Origin: a bacterium
GTDB taxonomy: Bacteria; Pseudomonadota; Gammaproteobacteria; Burkholderiales; Thiobacillaceae
Reading direction: 5' to 3'
Length of the DNA stretch: 64,000 bases
Assembly (NCBI GenBank): GCA_009772925.1
Contig: WOUQ01000003.1
Location: forward strand, 124,001-188,000
The translations under genes and the position numbers were made by a program. Positions 35,932-45,767 of this stretch are shown here, in pieces. A model generated the notes under the pieces. That model ran no database searches. It was not told the DNA's origin and saw nothing but the letters and a program-made list of their open reading frames with translations. Within the stretch, counting starts at the first letter, position 1; each line of letters starts with the position of its first letter.

Positions 35932-38271
35932 ATGCACCGCCTGCTGGAACGACAGCTGAAACGCGTGCTCGGCCTCGATGCCGGGCAATGGCCGCGGCTG
36001 GCCGACAAGCTCAGGGACTGGGCGGACCGGGTGGCCGACGAGGATGCCGAGTTGGCGCGTGGCCTGTTCGGCTTGCCCCAGTTGCTGGAGCGCGTCTCCG
36101 AAAGCTATGTCCAGCAGGATCGGGATCTCACCCTGCTGCGGCGCAGCCTGGAACTTTCCTCGGCGGAGTTGAGCACCGCCAACGAGCGCCTGCGCCGCGA
36201 GGCCAAGGCCATGAGCCAGGCCCTGGTCGCCCTGCAATGGACCTTCGACGCCCTGCGCCACGACGCCGAGGGGGAAACCGAGGCCCTGGACGGCGACCTG
36301 GTGGGCATGGCGGAACAGATCGCCCTCCTCACCCAGGAGCAGGAGCGCATGCGCGCGGCCCTGGCGAAGAGCGAAGAACGCTTCGACCTGGCCATGCGCG
36401 GCGCCAACGACGGTCTGTGGGACTACGACCTGGCGCGCGGCAAGGTGTATTACTCGCCGCGCTGGAAGGAAATGATCGGCTACGCTCCGGGCGAGATCGG
36501 TGATGGCCTGGAGGAATGGTCCGGGCGCCTGCACCCCGACGACACGGCCAAGGCCCTGGCAGCGGTAGAGGCCCATGCAAACGGCGAATCAGACCATCTG
36601 GAGACCGTATTCCGATTCCGTCACCGGGATGGCCATTATCTCTGGATGCTCGCGCGCGGACTGGCGGTACGCGATGCAAGCGGCCGCGCGGTGCGCATGG
36701 TGGGCACGCATACCGACATCACCGAGCGGGTCGAGTTGGAGCACTATCTTGCCCAGTTCAAGCGCGCCCTCGACGAGCACGCCATCGTCAGCATCACCGA
36801 TGCCCAGGGCAACATCACCTACGCCAACCAGCGTTTCTGCGACATCTCCGGCTACAGCCGCGAGGAACTGCTGGGCCGCAACCACCGCCTGCTCAAATCC
36901 GGAGCGCATGACGAGGAGTTCTACCGGGATTTGTGGAGCACCATCTCCGGCGGCGAGACCTGGGTCGGCGAGATCTGCAACCGGGCCAAGGATGGCCGCC
37001 TGTACTGGGTGCTGGCCACCATTTCGCCGATGCTCGGCGAGGACGGCCTGCCCAGCCAATTCATCGCCATTCGCGCCGACATCTCGCGCATCAAGGACGC
37101 CGAAAGCGCCCTGGTCAAGGCCAAGGAGAACGCCGAAAACGCCAACAGGGCGAAGTCGGAGTTCCTCGCCAACATGAGCCACGAAATCCGCACGCCGATG
37201 AACGGCGTGCTCGGCATGCTGGCGTTGACCCTGGAGTCGCCCCTGACCGCCGAGCAGCGGGAATACCTGGAACTGGCGCGCACCTCGGCCGACTCCCTGC
37301 TGCACATCATCAACGACATCCTCGACTTCTCGAAGATCGAGGCCGGCTATCTGGACATCCACGAGGAAGCCGTCGAATTGCGCGCGTTGCTGGACGAGCT
37401 CGGCCGCCTGCATGGCGCCCGCTGCCGGGAGAAGGGGCTGGAGTTTGCAGTCGAAGTGGATGCCACTCTGCCCGCGACCCTGCTGCTCGACCCGGTGCGC
37501 ATGCGCCAGGTGCTCAACAACCTGCTCGGCAACGCCATCAAGTTCACCGCGTCGGGCGGCGTGACCCTGTCGGCGAAGCGCCTGGGTTATGGCATGCGCA
37601 TCGCGGTGCGCGACACCGGCATCGGCATCCCGCGCGACAAGCAGGCCAAGGTATTCGAGGCCTTCGCCCAGGCCGACGGCTCCATCACCCGCCGCTTTGG
37701 CGGCACCGGCCTGGGCCTGAGCATCACCAGCCGCCTGGTGCGCCTGATGGGCGGGCTCATCGGCGTGGAGAGCGAGCCGGACGTCGGCAGCGAGTTCTAT
37801 TTCCTCCTGCCTATCAGCGAGCCGAAGGCCGCGGAGCGCGTCACCAGCGCGGACGGCGCGCCGGAAAGCATGGAACGGCGCGCGCTGCGCATCCTCCTGG
37901 CGGAGGACAACCTCATCAACCAGAAGCTGGCCGTCACCCTGCTGAGCCGCGAAGGCCACCGGGTCGAGGTGGTGGCGGACGGTCTGGCGGCGGTCAAGGC
38001 GGCGCAGGCGGCCAGCTTCGACGTGGTGCTGATGGACATGCAGATGCCGGAACTGGACGGCGTCGGTGCCGCCCGCGCGATCCGCGCGGCGGAACCCCTG
38101 GGCGCGCGCCTGCCGATCATCGCCCTCACCGCCAACGCCTTCGACGAAGACCGCGACGCCTGCCTGGCCGCCGGCATGGACGGCTTCCTCAGCAAGCCAA
38201 TCAAGCGCGAGGCGTTGCTGGCCGCGATCGACCAGGCCCTGGCGGGCAGTGCGGTCCCGCCGGCTATTTGA
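35932..38271 (+). CDS. Hybrid sensor histidine kinase (PAS-PAS-HisKA-HATPase-REC)
   Basis: 779 aa, without membrane segments. After a helical N-terminus with a coiled coil (about 50-145) come PAS domains at about 148-265 and 270-390 and HisKA with His417 in [16 protein letters not shown]. The ATPase domain follows with N-box [15 protein letters not shown] and G-boxes [22 protein letters not shown]-terminal receiver has Asp702 in [13 protein letters not shown]. No output domain follows, so it needs an Hpt or response-regulator partner. The FIST protein encoded 11 bases upstream is the likely input sensor. It ends 8 bases inside the opposite-strand end of the next gene. Confidence 0.95.
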   Translation: MHRLLERQLKRVLGLDAGQWPRLADKLRDWADRVADEDAELARGLFGLPQLLERVSESYVQQDRDLTLLRRSLELSSAELSTANERLRREAKAMSQALVALQWTFDALRHDAEGETEALDGDLVGMAEQIALLTQEQERMRAALAKSEERFDLAMRGANDGLWDYDLARGKVYYSPRWKEMIGYAPGEIGDGLEEWSGRLHPDDTAKALAAVEAHANGESDHLETVFRFRHRDGHYLWMLARGLAVRDASGRAVRMVGTHTDITERVELEHYLAQFKRALDEHAIVSITDAQGNITYANQRFCDISGYSREELLGRNHRLLKSGAHDEEFYRDLWSTISGGETWVGEICNRAKDGRLYWVLATISPMLGEDGLPSQFIAIRADISRIKDAESALVKAKENAENANRAKSEFLANMSHEIRTPMNGVLGMLALTLESPLTAEQREYLELARTSADSLLHIINDILDFSKIEAGYLDIHEEAVELRALLDELGRLHGARCREKGLEFAVEVDATLPATLLLDPVRMRQVLNNLLGNAIKFTASGGVTLSAKRLGYGMRIAVRDTGIGIPRDKQAKVFEAFAQADGSITRRFGGTGLGLSITSRLVRLMGGLIGVESEPDVGSEFYFLLPISEPKAAERVTSADGAPESMERRALRILLAEDNLINQKLAVTLLSREGHRVEVVADGLAAVKAAQAASFDVVLMDMQMPELDGVGAARAIRAAEPLGARLPIIALTANAFDEDRDACLAAGMDGFLSKPIKREALLAAIDQALAGSAVPPAI

Positions 38272-38638
38272 GGGTGTAGCGCAGGGTCGCCACCGGCTGT
38301 CCGGGCAACTGGAGCACCGCCACCGCCTTCACCCCCTTGCCGGACTTCAGCGTGGTGGCGGCGCCGAGGGCGCTGTCCGAGACCGGTTTCAGCACCAGTT
38401 CCTCCTTCTTGCCGCCGGCCAGCAGGGTCAGTTTGCCGCTGGCGCCCTGGCTGGGCAGCATGTCGGCGTGGTGCGAAAGGTAGATCTTGGCCTGGCCAGC
38501 CTTGATCACCAGCTCGGCCTGGAATTCGCCGGCGTCGGCCACCACGCCGCCCCAGCGCGGCTTGCCGTGGTCGTCGTGGGCGAGGGCGGGCTGGGCGAGG
38601 AAAGCGGCGAGGAGGAAGGCGGGAAGCATCGGTTGCAT
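38264..38638 (-). CDS. Periplasmic His-containing protein of the metal-efflux operon
   Basis: 124 aa from the ATG ending at 38638, with GGAG upstream. The signal peptide (MLPAFLLAAFLAQPALA) is followed at once by HDDHGKPRWGGVVADAGEFQ, a His/Asp cluster suited to metal binding, then a small beta-rich domain (QAKIYLSHHADMLPSQGASG, LTLLAGGKKEELVLKP). The stretch recalls an adaptor-associated module seen beside CusA/CzcA-like pumps. It is the last gene of the efflux operon; a periplasmic metal carrier or sensor role is inference. Confidence 0.75.
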   Translation of the reverse strand: MQPMLPAFLLAAFLAQPALAHDDHGKPRWGGVVADAGEFQAELVIKAGQAKIYLSHHADMLPSQGASGKLTLLAGGKKEELVLKPVSDSALGAATTLKSGKGVKAVAVLQLPGQPVATLRYTLK

Positions 38639-38662
38639 GGTGGTTCTCCGGGTCAACGTGGG

Positions 38663-41600
38663 TCAGTAGGCCTCGCCGCCGGCGCGCGCGGCGAGCAGGC
38701 GGGCGAGGGGTTGGGCGCCGAAGCGCCGGAACATGACGGGGGTGAGCAGGGTGTCGAGCAGGGTGGAGCTCATCAGGCCGCCGAAGATCACCACCGCCAC
38801 CGGATACAGCACTTCCTTGCCGGGGGCGTCGGCGGACAGCATCAGGGGAACCAGGGCGATGGCCGAGACCAGGGCGGTCATCAGCACCGGCGTCAGGCGC
38901 TCGAGCGAGCCGCGCACGATCATGGCGTCGCCGAAGCGCTCGCCCTCGAAGGCGCACAAGTTGATGTAGTGGCTGACCTTGAGGATGCCGTTGCGCGCGG
39001 CGATGCCGGTGAGGGTGACGAAGCCCACCATGGAGGCGACCGACAGGGGCTGGCCGGAGATCCACAGGGCGATGACGCTGCCGACCAGGGCCATGGGGAT
39101 GTTGCCCATGATGATCAGGGTGAGCACCGTCGAGCGATAGCGGCTGTACAACACCAGGAAGATCATGATCAGGGATACCGTCGCCAGCACGGCGATCAGC
39201 CGGGCGGCCTGCTCCTGCGCCTGGAACTGGCCTTCCAGCGCGGTGAAGTAGCCTTCCGGCAGCGGTGTCGCGGCGAGCTGGGCGCGCACGTCGGCGATCA
39301 CCGCGGCCATGTCGCGGCCCTCGGTGTTGGCGGACAGCACGATGCGGCGGCGCGCGTTCTCGCGGCCGATCTGGTTGGGGCCGTCGCTTTCCTCGACACG
39401 CGCCAGGCGTTCCAGCGGCACGTGGCCGAGCGGCGTCTCCACCAGCAACCCGGCCAGGGCGCGGGCGTCGCGTTCGCCCTCGGGCAGGCGCACCACCAGG
39501 TCGAAGCGGCGGCTGCCGTCGGCGGCACCGGCGCCGCCCTCGATGATCTGGGTGACGTGCTCGCCCTCGATCATGCGCTCCAGATCGCGCAGCAGGGTGC
39601 CGGGCGCGACGCCGTGGCGCGCCGCCGCTTCGTAATCCAAATGGATCTTCACCTGCGGAATCAGCACCTGTTTCTCCACCTGCAAGTCGGTGATGCCGGC
39701 GATGCCCGCCAGCTTCTCGCGCAGGTTGTCGGCCTGGGCGCGCAGGGTGGCGAGGTCGTCGCCGTAGATCTTCAGGGCGATCTGCGCGCGCACCCCGGAG
39801 AGCAGGTGGTCCAGGCGGTGCGAGATGGGCTGGCCGATGCTCACCGCCGCCGGCAGGCTGGCGAGGCGGGCGCGGATGTCCTGGATCACCGCATCGCGGC
39901 CGCGCTCGGACTCGCGCAGGTCGACGTCGATTTCCGTGTAGTGCACGCCCTCGGCGTGCTCGTCGAGTTCGGCGCGGCCGGTGCGCCGCCCCACCTGGGT
40001 GACTTCCGGCACCTCGCCGATAAGGCGCTCGGCGAGGGCGCCGACGCGGTTGGATTCGGACAGGGCGCTGCCCGGATTGAGCAGCACGTTGATGGTCAGC
40101 GTGCCCTCGTTGAAGGGCGGCAGGAACGAACGCGGGAAGAAGGGGACGCTGGCGGCAACGCCCAGCACCACCACCAGGGCGGTGGCGAGCAGGGCACGGT
40201 CGTGGCGGAACGACCAGTGCAGCAGGCGGGTGTCCCAGGCCTTGAGGCGGGTCACCAGGGGGCTGTCGCCATGATCCAGGCGTTTCATGCCGGGCAGCAG
40301 GTAATAGGCGAGCACCGGCGTGACGGTGAGCGACACCACCATGCTGGCCAGGATGGAGACGATGTAGGCCACCCCCAGCGGCGTGAACAGCCGCCCCTCG
40401 ATGCCCGGCAGGGCGAACAGCGGCACGAACACCAGGATGATGATGAAAGTGGCGTAGACGATGCCGGAACGCACCTCCAGGGTGGCGGCGGCGATGACCT
40501 CCAGCACCTCGCGGGGCGAGGCGGCGGCGCGGTTCTGCTTGAGCCGGCGCAGCACGTTCTCCACCCCCACCACGGCATCGTCCACCAGTTCGCCGATGGC
40601 GATGGCCAGCCCGCCCAGGGTCATGGTGTTGATGGACAGGCCGAAATGGCGAAACACCAGGACGGTGACCAGCAGCGACAGCGGGATCGCCATCAGCGAG
40701 ATGAAGGTGGTGCGCAGGTTGAGCAGGAACAGGAAGAGCACCACCGCCACCAGGATGGCGCCGTCTCGCAGGGCGTGTTCGACGTTGCCCACCGCGTGCT
40801 CGATGAAGGTGGCCTGGCGGAACAGGAAGCGCGGCTTCTCCATGCCCGCCGGCAGGGTGGTGGACAATTCGGCCAGGGCCGCCTCGACCTTGGCGGTGAG
40901 GGCCACGCTGTCGGCGCCGGGCTGCTTCTGCACCGACAGGATCACCGCCGGCCGGCCCGCGTAGCCGGCGTCGCCGCGCTTCACCGCGGGCGCCATGCGC
41001 ACGTCGGCGACCTGGCTGAGCAGGATGGGGCGCGCGTCGTTGCCCGTGCCGCGCACTTCCACCACCAGGTTTTCCAGATCCGCCACACGGCTGCTGCGGC
41101 CGATCTGGCGGATCAGGTATTCGCGTCCGCCCGACTCGAGGAAGCCGCCGCTGGTATTGGCGCCGAAATCGCGCAGCGCCGCCTCCAGCTTCTCCCGCGC
41201 CACGCCCAGCGCGCGCATCTGCGCGGGGCGCAACTCGACGCGGTACTGGCGCACCTCGCCGCCGATGGGAGTGACCTGGGCGACGCCGGGAATGGTGAGC
41301 AGGCGCGGGCGCATCACCCAGTCGGCGTATTCCCGCACGCGCATGGGATCGGCGCCGGCCGCGGCGGCATCGGCCTTGAGCGGCAGGGCGATGAGCAGGA
41401 TCTCGCCCATGATCGAGGCGATCGGCCCCATCTGCGGCAGGATGCCCGGCGGCAGTTGCTCGCGCACCAGGTTGAGGCGCTCGGCGATCTGCTGGCGGTT
41501 CAGGTAGATGTCGCTGCCCCACTCGAATTTGACATAGACGATGGACAGCCCCACCCCGGACACCGAGCGCACGCGGGTGACGCCGGGCATGCCGTTCATC

Positions 41601-41815
41601 GCCGACTCGATGGGGAAGGTGACCAGTTGCTCCACCTCCTCCGGCGCCATGCCGCCGGCCTCGGTCATCAGGGTGACGGTCGGCTTGTTGAGGTCGGGGA
41701 AGACGTCCACCGGCATCTGCCGCATGCCGATGGCGCCATAGATCATGAGCAGCAGGGCGGCGCCCAGCACGAGGACGCGCTGGCGCAGGCTGGCGTGCAG
41801 GATGGCGTCGAACAT
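38663..41815 (-). CDS. Heavy-metal efflux RND transporter (CusA/CzcA family)
   Basis: 1050 aa, full length for HME-RND pumps with 12 transmembrane helices and two large periplasmic loops. The N-terminus [20 protein letters not shown] and [20 protein letters not shown] are typical. The TM4 region that sets proton coupling and correlates with substrate reads [20 protein letters not shown] (about residues 400-420). That is not the CusA form (AIGAMVDAAIVMIEN) nor the CzcA form (DFGxxxDGAVxxxEN), so the metal is uncertain. It lies downstream of the adaptor gene, with a dispersed repeat in between. Confidence 0.93.
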   Translation of the reverse strand: MFDAILHASLRQRVLVLGAALLLMIYGAIGMRQMPVDVFPDLNKPTVTLMTEAGGMAPEEVEQLVTFPIESAMNGMPGVTRVRSVSGVGLSIVYVKFEWGSDIYLNRQQIAERLNLVREQLPPGILPQMGPIASIMGEILLIALPLKADAAAAGADPMRVREYADWVMRPRLLTIPGVAQVTPIGGEVRQYRVELRPAQMRALGVAREKLEAALRDFGANTSGGFLESGGREYLIRQIGRSSRVADLENLVVEVRGTGNDARPILLSQVADVRMAPAVKRGDAGYAGRPAVILSVQKQPGADSVALTAKVEAALAELSTTLPAGMEKPRFLFRQATFIEHAVGNVEHALRDGAILVAVVLFLFLLNLRTTFISLMAIPLSLLVTVLVFRHFGLSINTMTLGGLAIAIGELVDDAVVGVENVLRRLKQNRAAASPREVLEVIAAATLEVRSGIVYATFIIILVFVPLFALPGIEGRLFTPLGVAYIVSILASMVVSLTVTPVLAYYLLPGMKRLDHGDSPLVTRLKAWDTRLLHWSFRHDRALLATALVVVLGVAASVPFFPRSFLPPFNEGTLTINVLLNPGSALSESNRVGALAERLIGEVPEVTQVGRRTGRAELDEHAEGVHYTEIDVDLRESERGRDAVIQDIRARLASLPAAVSIGQPISHRLDHLLSGVRAQIALKIYGDDLATLRAQADNLREKLAGIAGITDLQVEKQVLIPQVKIHLDYEAAARHGVAPGTLLRDLERMIEGEHVTQIIEGGAGAADGSRRFDLVVRLPEGERDARALAGLLVETPLGHVPLERLARVEESDGPNQIGRENARRRIVLSANTEGRDMAAVIADVRAQLAATPLPEGYFTALEGQFQAQEQAARLIAVLATVSLIMIFLVLYSRYRSTVLTLIIMGNIPMALVGSVIALWISGQPLSVASMVGFVTLTGIAARNGILKVSHYINLCAFEGERFGDAMIVRGSLERLTPVLMTALVSAIALVPLMLSADAPGKEVLYPVAVVIFGGLMSSTLLDTLLTPVMFRRFGAQPLARLLAARAGGEAY

Positions 41816-41826
41816 GGTTAACGCGA

Positions 41827-42016
41827 AAGTCGCGTTAGCGACTCACGAAGCTCCCCTCTCCCGCAAGCGGGAGAGGGGCGGGGGGGTGAGGCGGGGGTTT
41901 CGCGGAGCATGCTCCGCGCCCACCGAACAGTCCCGGAATGCAGTCCGGGACGCGCGCTGCAAGTGAGGGAGACGGGCATGGCCATTTAGCGTGGCGTCCT
42001 AGTTGGGCATGCCCGT
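41827..42016. repeat. Dispersed multi-hairpin intergenic repeat, copy 2
   Basis: About 190 bp aligning with 1754-1947 in the same orientation. The shared blocks are the AGTCGCG...GCGACT dyad, CCCCTCTCCCGC...GAGAGGGG, GGTGAGGCGGGGGTTTCGCG, GGAGCATGCTCC, TCCCGGAATGCAGTCCGGGA and the closing ACGGGCATG...CATGCCCGT pair. Substitutions in one arm are often matched by changes in the other (for example CTTGCGTGAG against AAGCGGGAG), suggesting conserved folding. It separates the adaptor gene from the pump gene, both on the minus strand. Confidence 0.85.
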
Positions 42017-43155
42017 CAGCGCACCTGGCCGAGCAGGCTGGCGCCGACGATCACCACGCGCTCGCCCTCTTGCAAACCGGCGGTCACCGCCACGCGCTCG
42101 CCGTCCAGGGGGCGAACTTCCACCTGGCGCTGCGCGAAGTGTTCCGGCCCCAGCTTGACCCATAGCGTGGCTTCACCGCCGGCGCCGCGCTGCACGGCGG
42201 CGGCGGGTATGGCGGCGCCGCGCACGCGGCTGGCGGTGGAGGCCACTACCCTGACCGGCATGCCGGCGGCCAGGGCGGCCGCGCCCGAGCGCACGCGGAA
42301 CAGCAGGGGCAGGGCCTGCTCGCGCATCTGCCGGCCGGCGCCGATGAATTGCAGCGGCAGGGCGCCGCCGGCGTGGACCAGGCGCGCATCGCGCAGGCCC
42401 AGCGCGTGCGCCGGATCGTAAGCCAGGGCCTCCACCGCCAGGCGCTCGGGATCGATGATCTCAAACAGGATTTCGCGCGCCTCCACCACCTGGCCCGGCA
42501 CCACGTGGGCGGCGCTGATGACGCCGGCCACCGGCGCGAGCAGCGCCTCGCTGGCGTCGAGGCCGGCGCCGATGGCGGCGCGGCGTTGCCGCAGGGCGGC
42601 CAGCTCGATGCGCGTGGCCTCCACCTCCTTGGCGGGAATGGCGCCCTCCAGTTCCGCGTAGCGCGCCAGCTTGCGCTCGGCCAGGGCGGTCTGCGCCTCC
42701 AGCTCCGCCAGCAGGGCCTGCTGGCCGCCGCGTTCCAGGCTGGCGGTGACGGGGCGCAGCCGGGCCAGCAACTGGCCCTTGGCGACGCGCTGCCCCAGGC
42801 TGGGCAGGCCCGCGCCGGCGACCTGCACGCGTCCCGCCTGGCCGGCCTGGACGCGGCCGGAGGCGGCCGGATCGGGGATCACCCGGCCGTTGAATTCGCG
42901 GCTCTCCGCCAGGTCGGCGAAGCTGGCCGGCAGGGTGCGCAGGCCGAGACGATGCTGGGCCGGCTTGGGCACGAAGACGCCGCCGTCGGCCAGGCGCTTC
43001 GGCGCCCCGCCTTGCAGTGCCGGCTTGGCCGTCGGTTCGGGACCGTGGTCGTGGTCCTCGCCACCGTGGGCGAAAAGCGGGCCCGGCTGCAGCAGCAGCA
43101 GGCCGCTGGCGCAGAGTCCGAGCAGGCGGCGCGCAATCGGTGAAACGGGGCTCAT
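42016..43155 (-). CDS. RND efflux periplasmic adaptor subunit (CusB/CzcB-like)
   Basis: 379 aa from the ATG ending at 43155, preceded by GAAGGA. After a signal peptide comes a His-rich segment AHGGEDHDHGPEP, likely to bind metal. The membrane-fusion fold follows: barrel-sandwich FNGRVIPDPAASGRVQAGQA, an alpha-hairpin (about 150-205) and VAGVISAAHVVPGQVVEAREI. The C-terminal part has WVKLGPEHFAQRQVEVRPL. It bridges the inner-membrane pump and the TolC-like channel encoded in the same operon. It overlaps the upstream gene by 4 bases. Confidence 0.92.
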   Translation of the reverse strand: MSPVSPIARRLLGLCASGLLLLQPGPLFAHGGEDHDHGPEPTAKPALQGGAPKRLADGGVFVPKPAQHRLGLRTLPASFADLAESREFNGRVIPDPAASGRVQAGQAGRVQVAGAGLPSLGQRVAKGQLLARLRPVTASLERGGQQALLAELEAQTALAERKLARYAELEGAIPAKEVEATRIELAALRQRRAAIGAGLDASEALLAPVAGVISAAHVVPGQVVEAREILFEIIDPERLAVEALAYDPAHALGLRDARLVHAGGALPLQFIGAGRQMREQALPLLFRVRSGAAALAAGMPVRVVASTASRVRGAAIPAAAVQRGAGGEATLWVKLGPEHFAQRQVEVRPLDGERVAVTAGLQEGERVVIVGASLLGQVR

Positions 43156-43727
43156 CGTCCTTCTCCAGAAAGCGCGGGCGCCGATGCGCCGGCACCGGGC
43201 ACAGCCTGCCGCGCGCTCTTGCCACGCCGGCGCAGGGCAAGCCAGCCCAGCCCGCCGCCGACGACCAGCGCCGCTCCGCCCGCGGCCCATGGCAGCCAGT
43301 CCCGCTCGGCCGCCACCGTGGCTTTTGCCGGCTCGGGCACCGCCAGGCTGGCGGCGAGCAGGTCGGTCTCCTCGCCGGCCTGCACGGTCAGGGTGAGGGA
43401 ATGCGTGCCGGGGCGCACGAAGGCCTCGCCCGGCACGGCGTAGACGCCGCCGCCCAGGTCCGCGGCCACAGCCTTGAAGGCGCCGCTTTCCACTTCCAGT
43501 TGGGCGCCGCTGACCGGCTCGTTGCTGGCGTGTCGGTCGAGGTAGAGCAGCAGGCGCGGCCCCGCCTCCAGCACCGCGACCAGCTCGAACAGCTCGCTTT
43601 CGGCGCTGGCGCGCGGCGTGGCATCGATCACCACCGGCGGCGGCGGCGGGCCGTGGTCGTGGCCCTCGTGCCCCCAGGCGGGCGGCAGGGCCAGGCAGAA
43701 CAGGGCGAGCGGGACGGCGGTTTTCAC
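43152..43727 (-). CDS. Secreted, membrane-anchored His-rich protein of the metal-efflux operon
   Basis: 191 aa. Signal peptide (MKTAVPLALFCLALPPAWG), then HEGHDHGPPPPPV, a short His cluster, an Ig-like beta domain (about 35-130: LLLYLDRHASNEPVSGAQLE, FVRPGTHSLTLTVQAGEETD), and a C-terminal transmembrane helix (WLPWAAGGAALVVGGGLGWLAL) followed by a basic tail. Genes like this occur between TolC-like and CusB-like genes in betaproteobacteria but lack an assigned function. Overlaps of 4 bases with both neighbours show tight coupling. Confidence 0.75.
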   Translation of the reverse strand: MKTAVPLALFCLALPPAWGHEGHDHGPPPPPVVIDATPRASAESELFELVAVLEAGPRLLLYLDRHASNEPVSGAQLEVESGAFKAVAADLGGGVYAVPGEAFVRPGTHSLTLTVQAGEETDLLAASLAVPEPAKATVAAERDWLPWAAGGAALVVGGGLGWLALRRRGKSARQAVPGAGASAPALSGEGR

Positions 43728-44932
43728 GGGGTCACTCCCAGGGCTTGCAGCAGGCCGGAGACTGCGGCATCGCGGGCCACGCGCAGGCGCGCGGCCTCCG
43801 CCGCGTCGGCCAGGGCCATGCCGCGCACGCGCAGCAGGGCGGCCAGGTCGGTTTCACCGAGGGCGAAGGCTTTTTCCGCCAGCTTCAGGTTTTCCGCGAT
43901 CAGCGGGCCGCGTTGCGTGGTCAGCGCGAGCTGGCGTTCCGCCAGCTCCAGTTCGCGGCGCGCCCGCTCGATGTCGAGTTCCACGGCGGCGCGGGCGCGC
44001 GCCAGCTCGGCGTCGGCCTCGGCCAGTTCGGCGCGCGCGGCGGCATCCCCGCGGCGCACGCGGGCGTCGCCGCTGAACGGGATGGTCAACTTGAGGCCCG
44101 CGCTGTTTTCGTAAGAAGAGCGGTCGTCGTCACGATCACGGATCAACCTGAAGGCGAGTTCCGGCGCGTCGCGCCGGCTTTCCCGCGCTACCTGGAGGCG
44201 GGCGCCGGCCAGGCGGGCGGCCGCCGCCCGCGCCAGCAGTTCGGGATGTTCCCCGGCGCCGGCGTCGAGTGGCCGCGCCGCGCCGGACGCGTCTTCCGAC
44301 GCCATGAGCAGTGGCGCGGGCGAACCGGTGAGCGCCCGCCAGGCCTGTTCGGTGCGTGCCAGGGCGACTTCGGCGGCCAGCGCTTCCGCCTCCGCCCGCG
44401 TCAGTTCGCCGCGCGCCAGATTGGCATCCACGCGCGCCAGTTCGCCGGCCCGGTGGCGGCGGGAAACGTCTTCCGCGAGCGCGCGCAGGCCATCGGCGCG
44501 AAGCCGCGCCTGTTCCAGGCCGGCGCGGGCCTCGGCGAGCGCCCACCAGGCCTGGCGCAGTTCGCCGGCCAGGCGCAGACGCAGGGCCTGGCGGCGGGCG
44601 GCGACCTCGGTCAGGGCGGCCTCGGCCTCGGCGCCACGCGCGGCTTTCTGGCCGGGCAGCCAGAGCGGCAGGGCCAATTCCACCTCCCACTCGCGCTTGC
44701 CCCGGCTGTTGCCGGCCAGGTTGTCGTCCAGCGTCGCCAGGGACACGGCGGCGGGCGCCGGGGTGAAGGCTGCCGCCAGTTCCCGCTCGGCGCGCGCCAC
44801 TTCCTCGCGGGCGGCCTCCGCACCGGCCTGCGGATGCCGCGCCCAGGCCCGCTCCAGCGCCTCGGCCAAAGGGCCGGCGTGGGTGGCTGGGGCGGCGAGA
44901 ACCGCGAGGAGAAGCAGGAAGAAGCGTGGCAT
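43724..44932 (-). CDS. TolC-family outer-membrane efflux protein (CusC/CzcC-like)
   Basis: 402 aa from the ATG ending at 44932; a TTG ten codons upstream is possible. A signal peptide (MPRFFLLLLAVLAAPATHAG) leads to two repeats of long helices plus strands typical of trimeric outer-membrane channels (ALERAWARHPQAGAEAAREE; GLKLTIPFSGDARVRRGDAAA). It is the first gene of the efflux operon, divergent from the two-component regulator genes across 160 bases that contain a CopR/CusR-type box. Confidence 0.9.
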   Translation of the reverse strand: MPRFFLLLLAVLAAPATHAGPLAEALERAWARHPQAGAEAAREEVARAERELAAAFTPAPAAVSLATLDDNLAGNSRGKREWEVELALPLWLPGQKAARGAEAEAALTEVAARRQALRLRLAGELRQAWWALAEARAGLEQARLRADGLRALAEDVSRRHRAGELARVDANLARGELTRAEAEALAAEVALARTEQAWRALTGSPAPLLMASEDASGAARPLDAGAGEHPELLARAAAARLAGARLQVARESRRDAPELAFRLIRDRDDDRSSYENSAGLKLTIPFSGDARVRRGDAAARAELAEADAELARARAAVELDIERARRELELAERQLALTTQRGPLIAENLKLAEKAFALGETDLAALLRVRGMALADAAEAARLRVARDAAVSGLLQALGVTP

Positions 44933-45000
44933 GGACGATCTTGGCGCCTGTATTGGCGGCAATCATGGTCGGCGCCGAGCTACCGCCGCCTGACAGCCGC

Positions 45001-45016
45001 ATTACAAATCTGTAAT
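45001..45016. promoter_or_regulatory. CopR/CusR/CzcR-type operator box
   Basis: ATTACAAATCTGTAAT is a near-perfect dyad (ATTACA, four-base spacer, TGTAAT). It matches the TTACAnnnnTGTAA box recognised by CopR/CzcR/CusR-family regulators. It lies between the efflux operon (start 44932) and the regulator gene (start 45093), so one box could serve both directions. Confidence 0.8.
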
Positions 45017-45092
45017 CCGGCCGGCCGTGAACGCATGCACGGGACGCGGCACAATGGCGGCGTGTCGGTAAGTGGAGAGCAGTGCGCGCGCC

Positions 45093-45767
45093 ATGAAGAT
45101 CCTGATCGTCGAGGACGAGCCCAAGACGGGTGACTACCTGAAGCAGGGCCTCACCGAGGCCGGGCTGCTGGCGGACCTGGCGCGCGATGGCGTCGACGGC
45201 CTGCATCTGGCCAGTACCGGCAGCTACGACCTGGTGATCCTCGACGTCATGCTGCCCGGCCTCGACGGCTGGGAGGTGTTGCGCCGGCTGCGTCGCGACG
45301 GGCGCGACATGCCGGTGCTGTTCCTGACCGCGCGCGACCAGGTGGACGACCGGGTGCGCGGGCTCGAACTGGGCGCCGACGACTACCTGGTCAAGCCCTT
45401 CGCCTTCGCCGAACTGCTGGCGCGCGTGCGCAGCTTGCTGCGGCGCGGGCGCAACGCGCCGGAGGCGGCCGTGCTGACGGTGGCGGACCTGGAAATGGAC
45501 CTGCTGCGCCGGCGGGTGACGCGCGGCGGCCGGCGCGTCGAGCTGACCGCCAAGGAATTCGCCCTGCTCGAGCTGCTGCTGCGCCGCCAGGGCGAGGTGC
45601 TGCCGCGTTCCCTGATCGCCTCGCAGGTGTGGGACATGAATTTCGATTCCGACACCAACGTCATCGATGTCGCGGTGCGCCGCCTGCGCGCCAAGATCGA
45701 CGACGATTTCGACGCCAAGCTGATCCACACCGCGCGCGGCATGGGTTACGTGCTGGAGGCTCGGTGA
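45093..45767 (+). CDS. cusR: Heavy-metal response regulator (CusR/CopR-like, OmpR family)
   Basis: 224 aa. Receiver domain with EDE at residues 7-9, Asp51 in [17 protein letters not shown], and Lys in [15 protein letters not shown]. The winged-helix DNA-binding domain ends with [20 protein letters not shown]. The start at ATG 45093 fits the family; a GTG at 45072 would add seven residues. It overlaps the kinase gene by 4 bases and should bind the dyad at 45001-45016 to activate the efflux genes. Confidence 0.93.
   Translation: MKILIVEDEPKTGDYLKQGLTEAGLLADLARDGVDGLHLASTGSYDLVILDVMLPGLDGWEVLRRLRRDGRDMPVLFLTARDQVDDRVRGLELGADDYLVKPFAFAELLARVRSLLRRGRNAPEAAVLTVADLEMDLLRRRVTRGGRRVELTAKEFALLELLLRRQGEVLPRSLIASQVWDMNFDSDTNVIDVAVRRLRAKIDDDFDAKLIHTARGMGYVLEAR

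Noticed and set aside
38066-41821. A 1251-codon open frame on the plus strand opposite the RND pump gene
   Set aside because: It is antisense to a complete, well-conserved pump and made of low-complexity Gln/His/Gly-rich residues. Long antisense frames are common in high-GC genes, and I saw no signatures or plausible start context.
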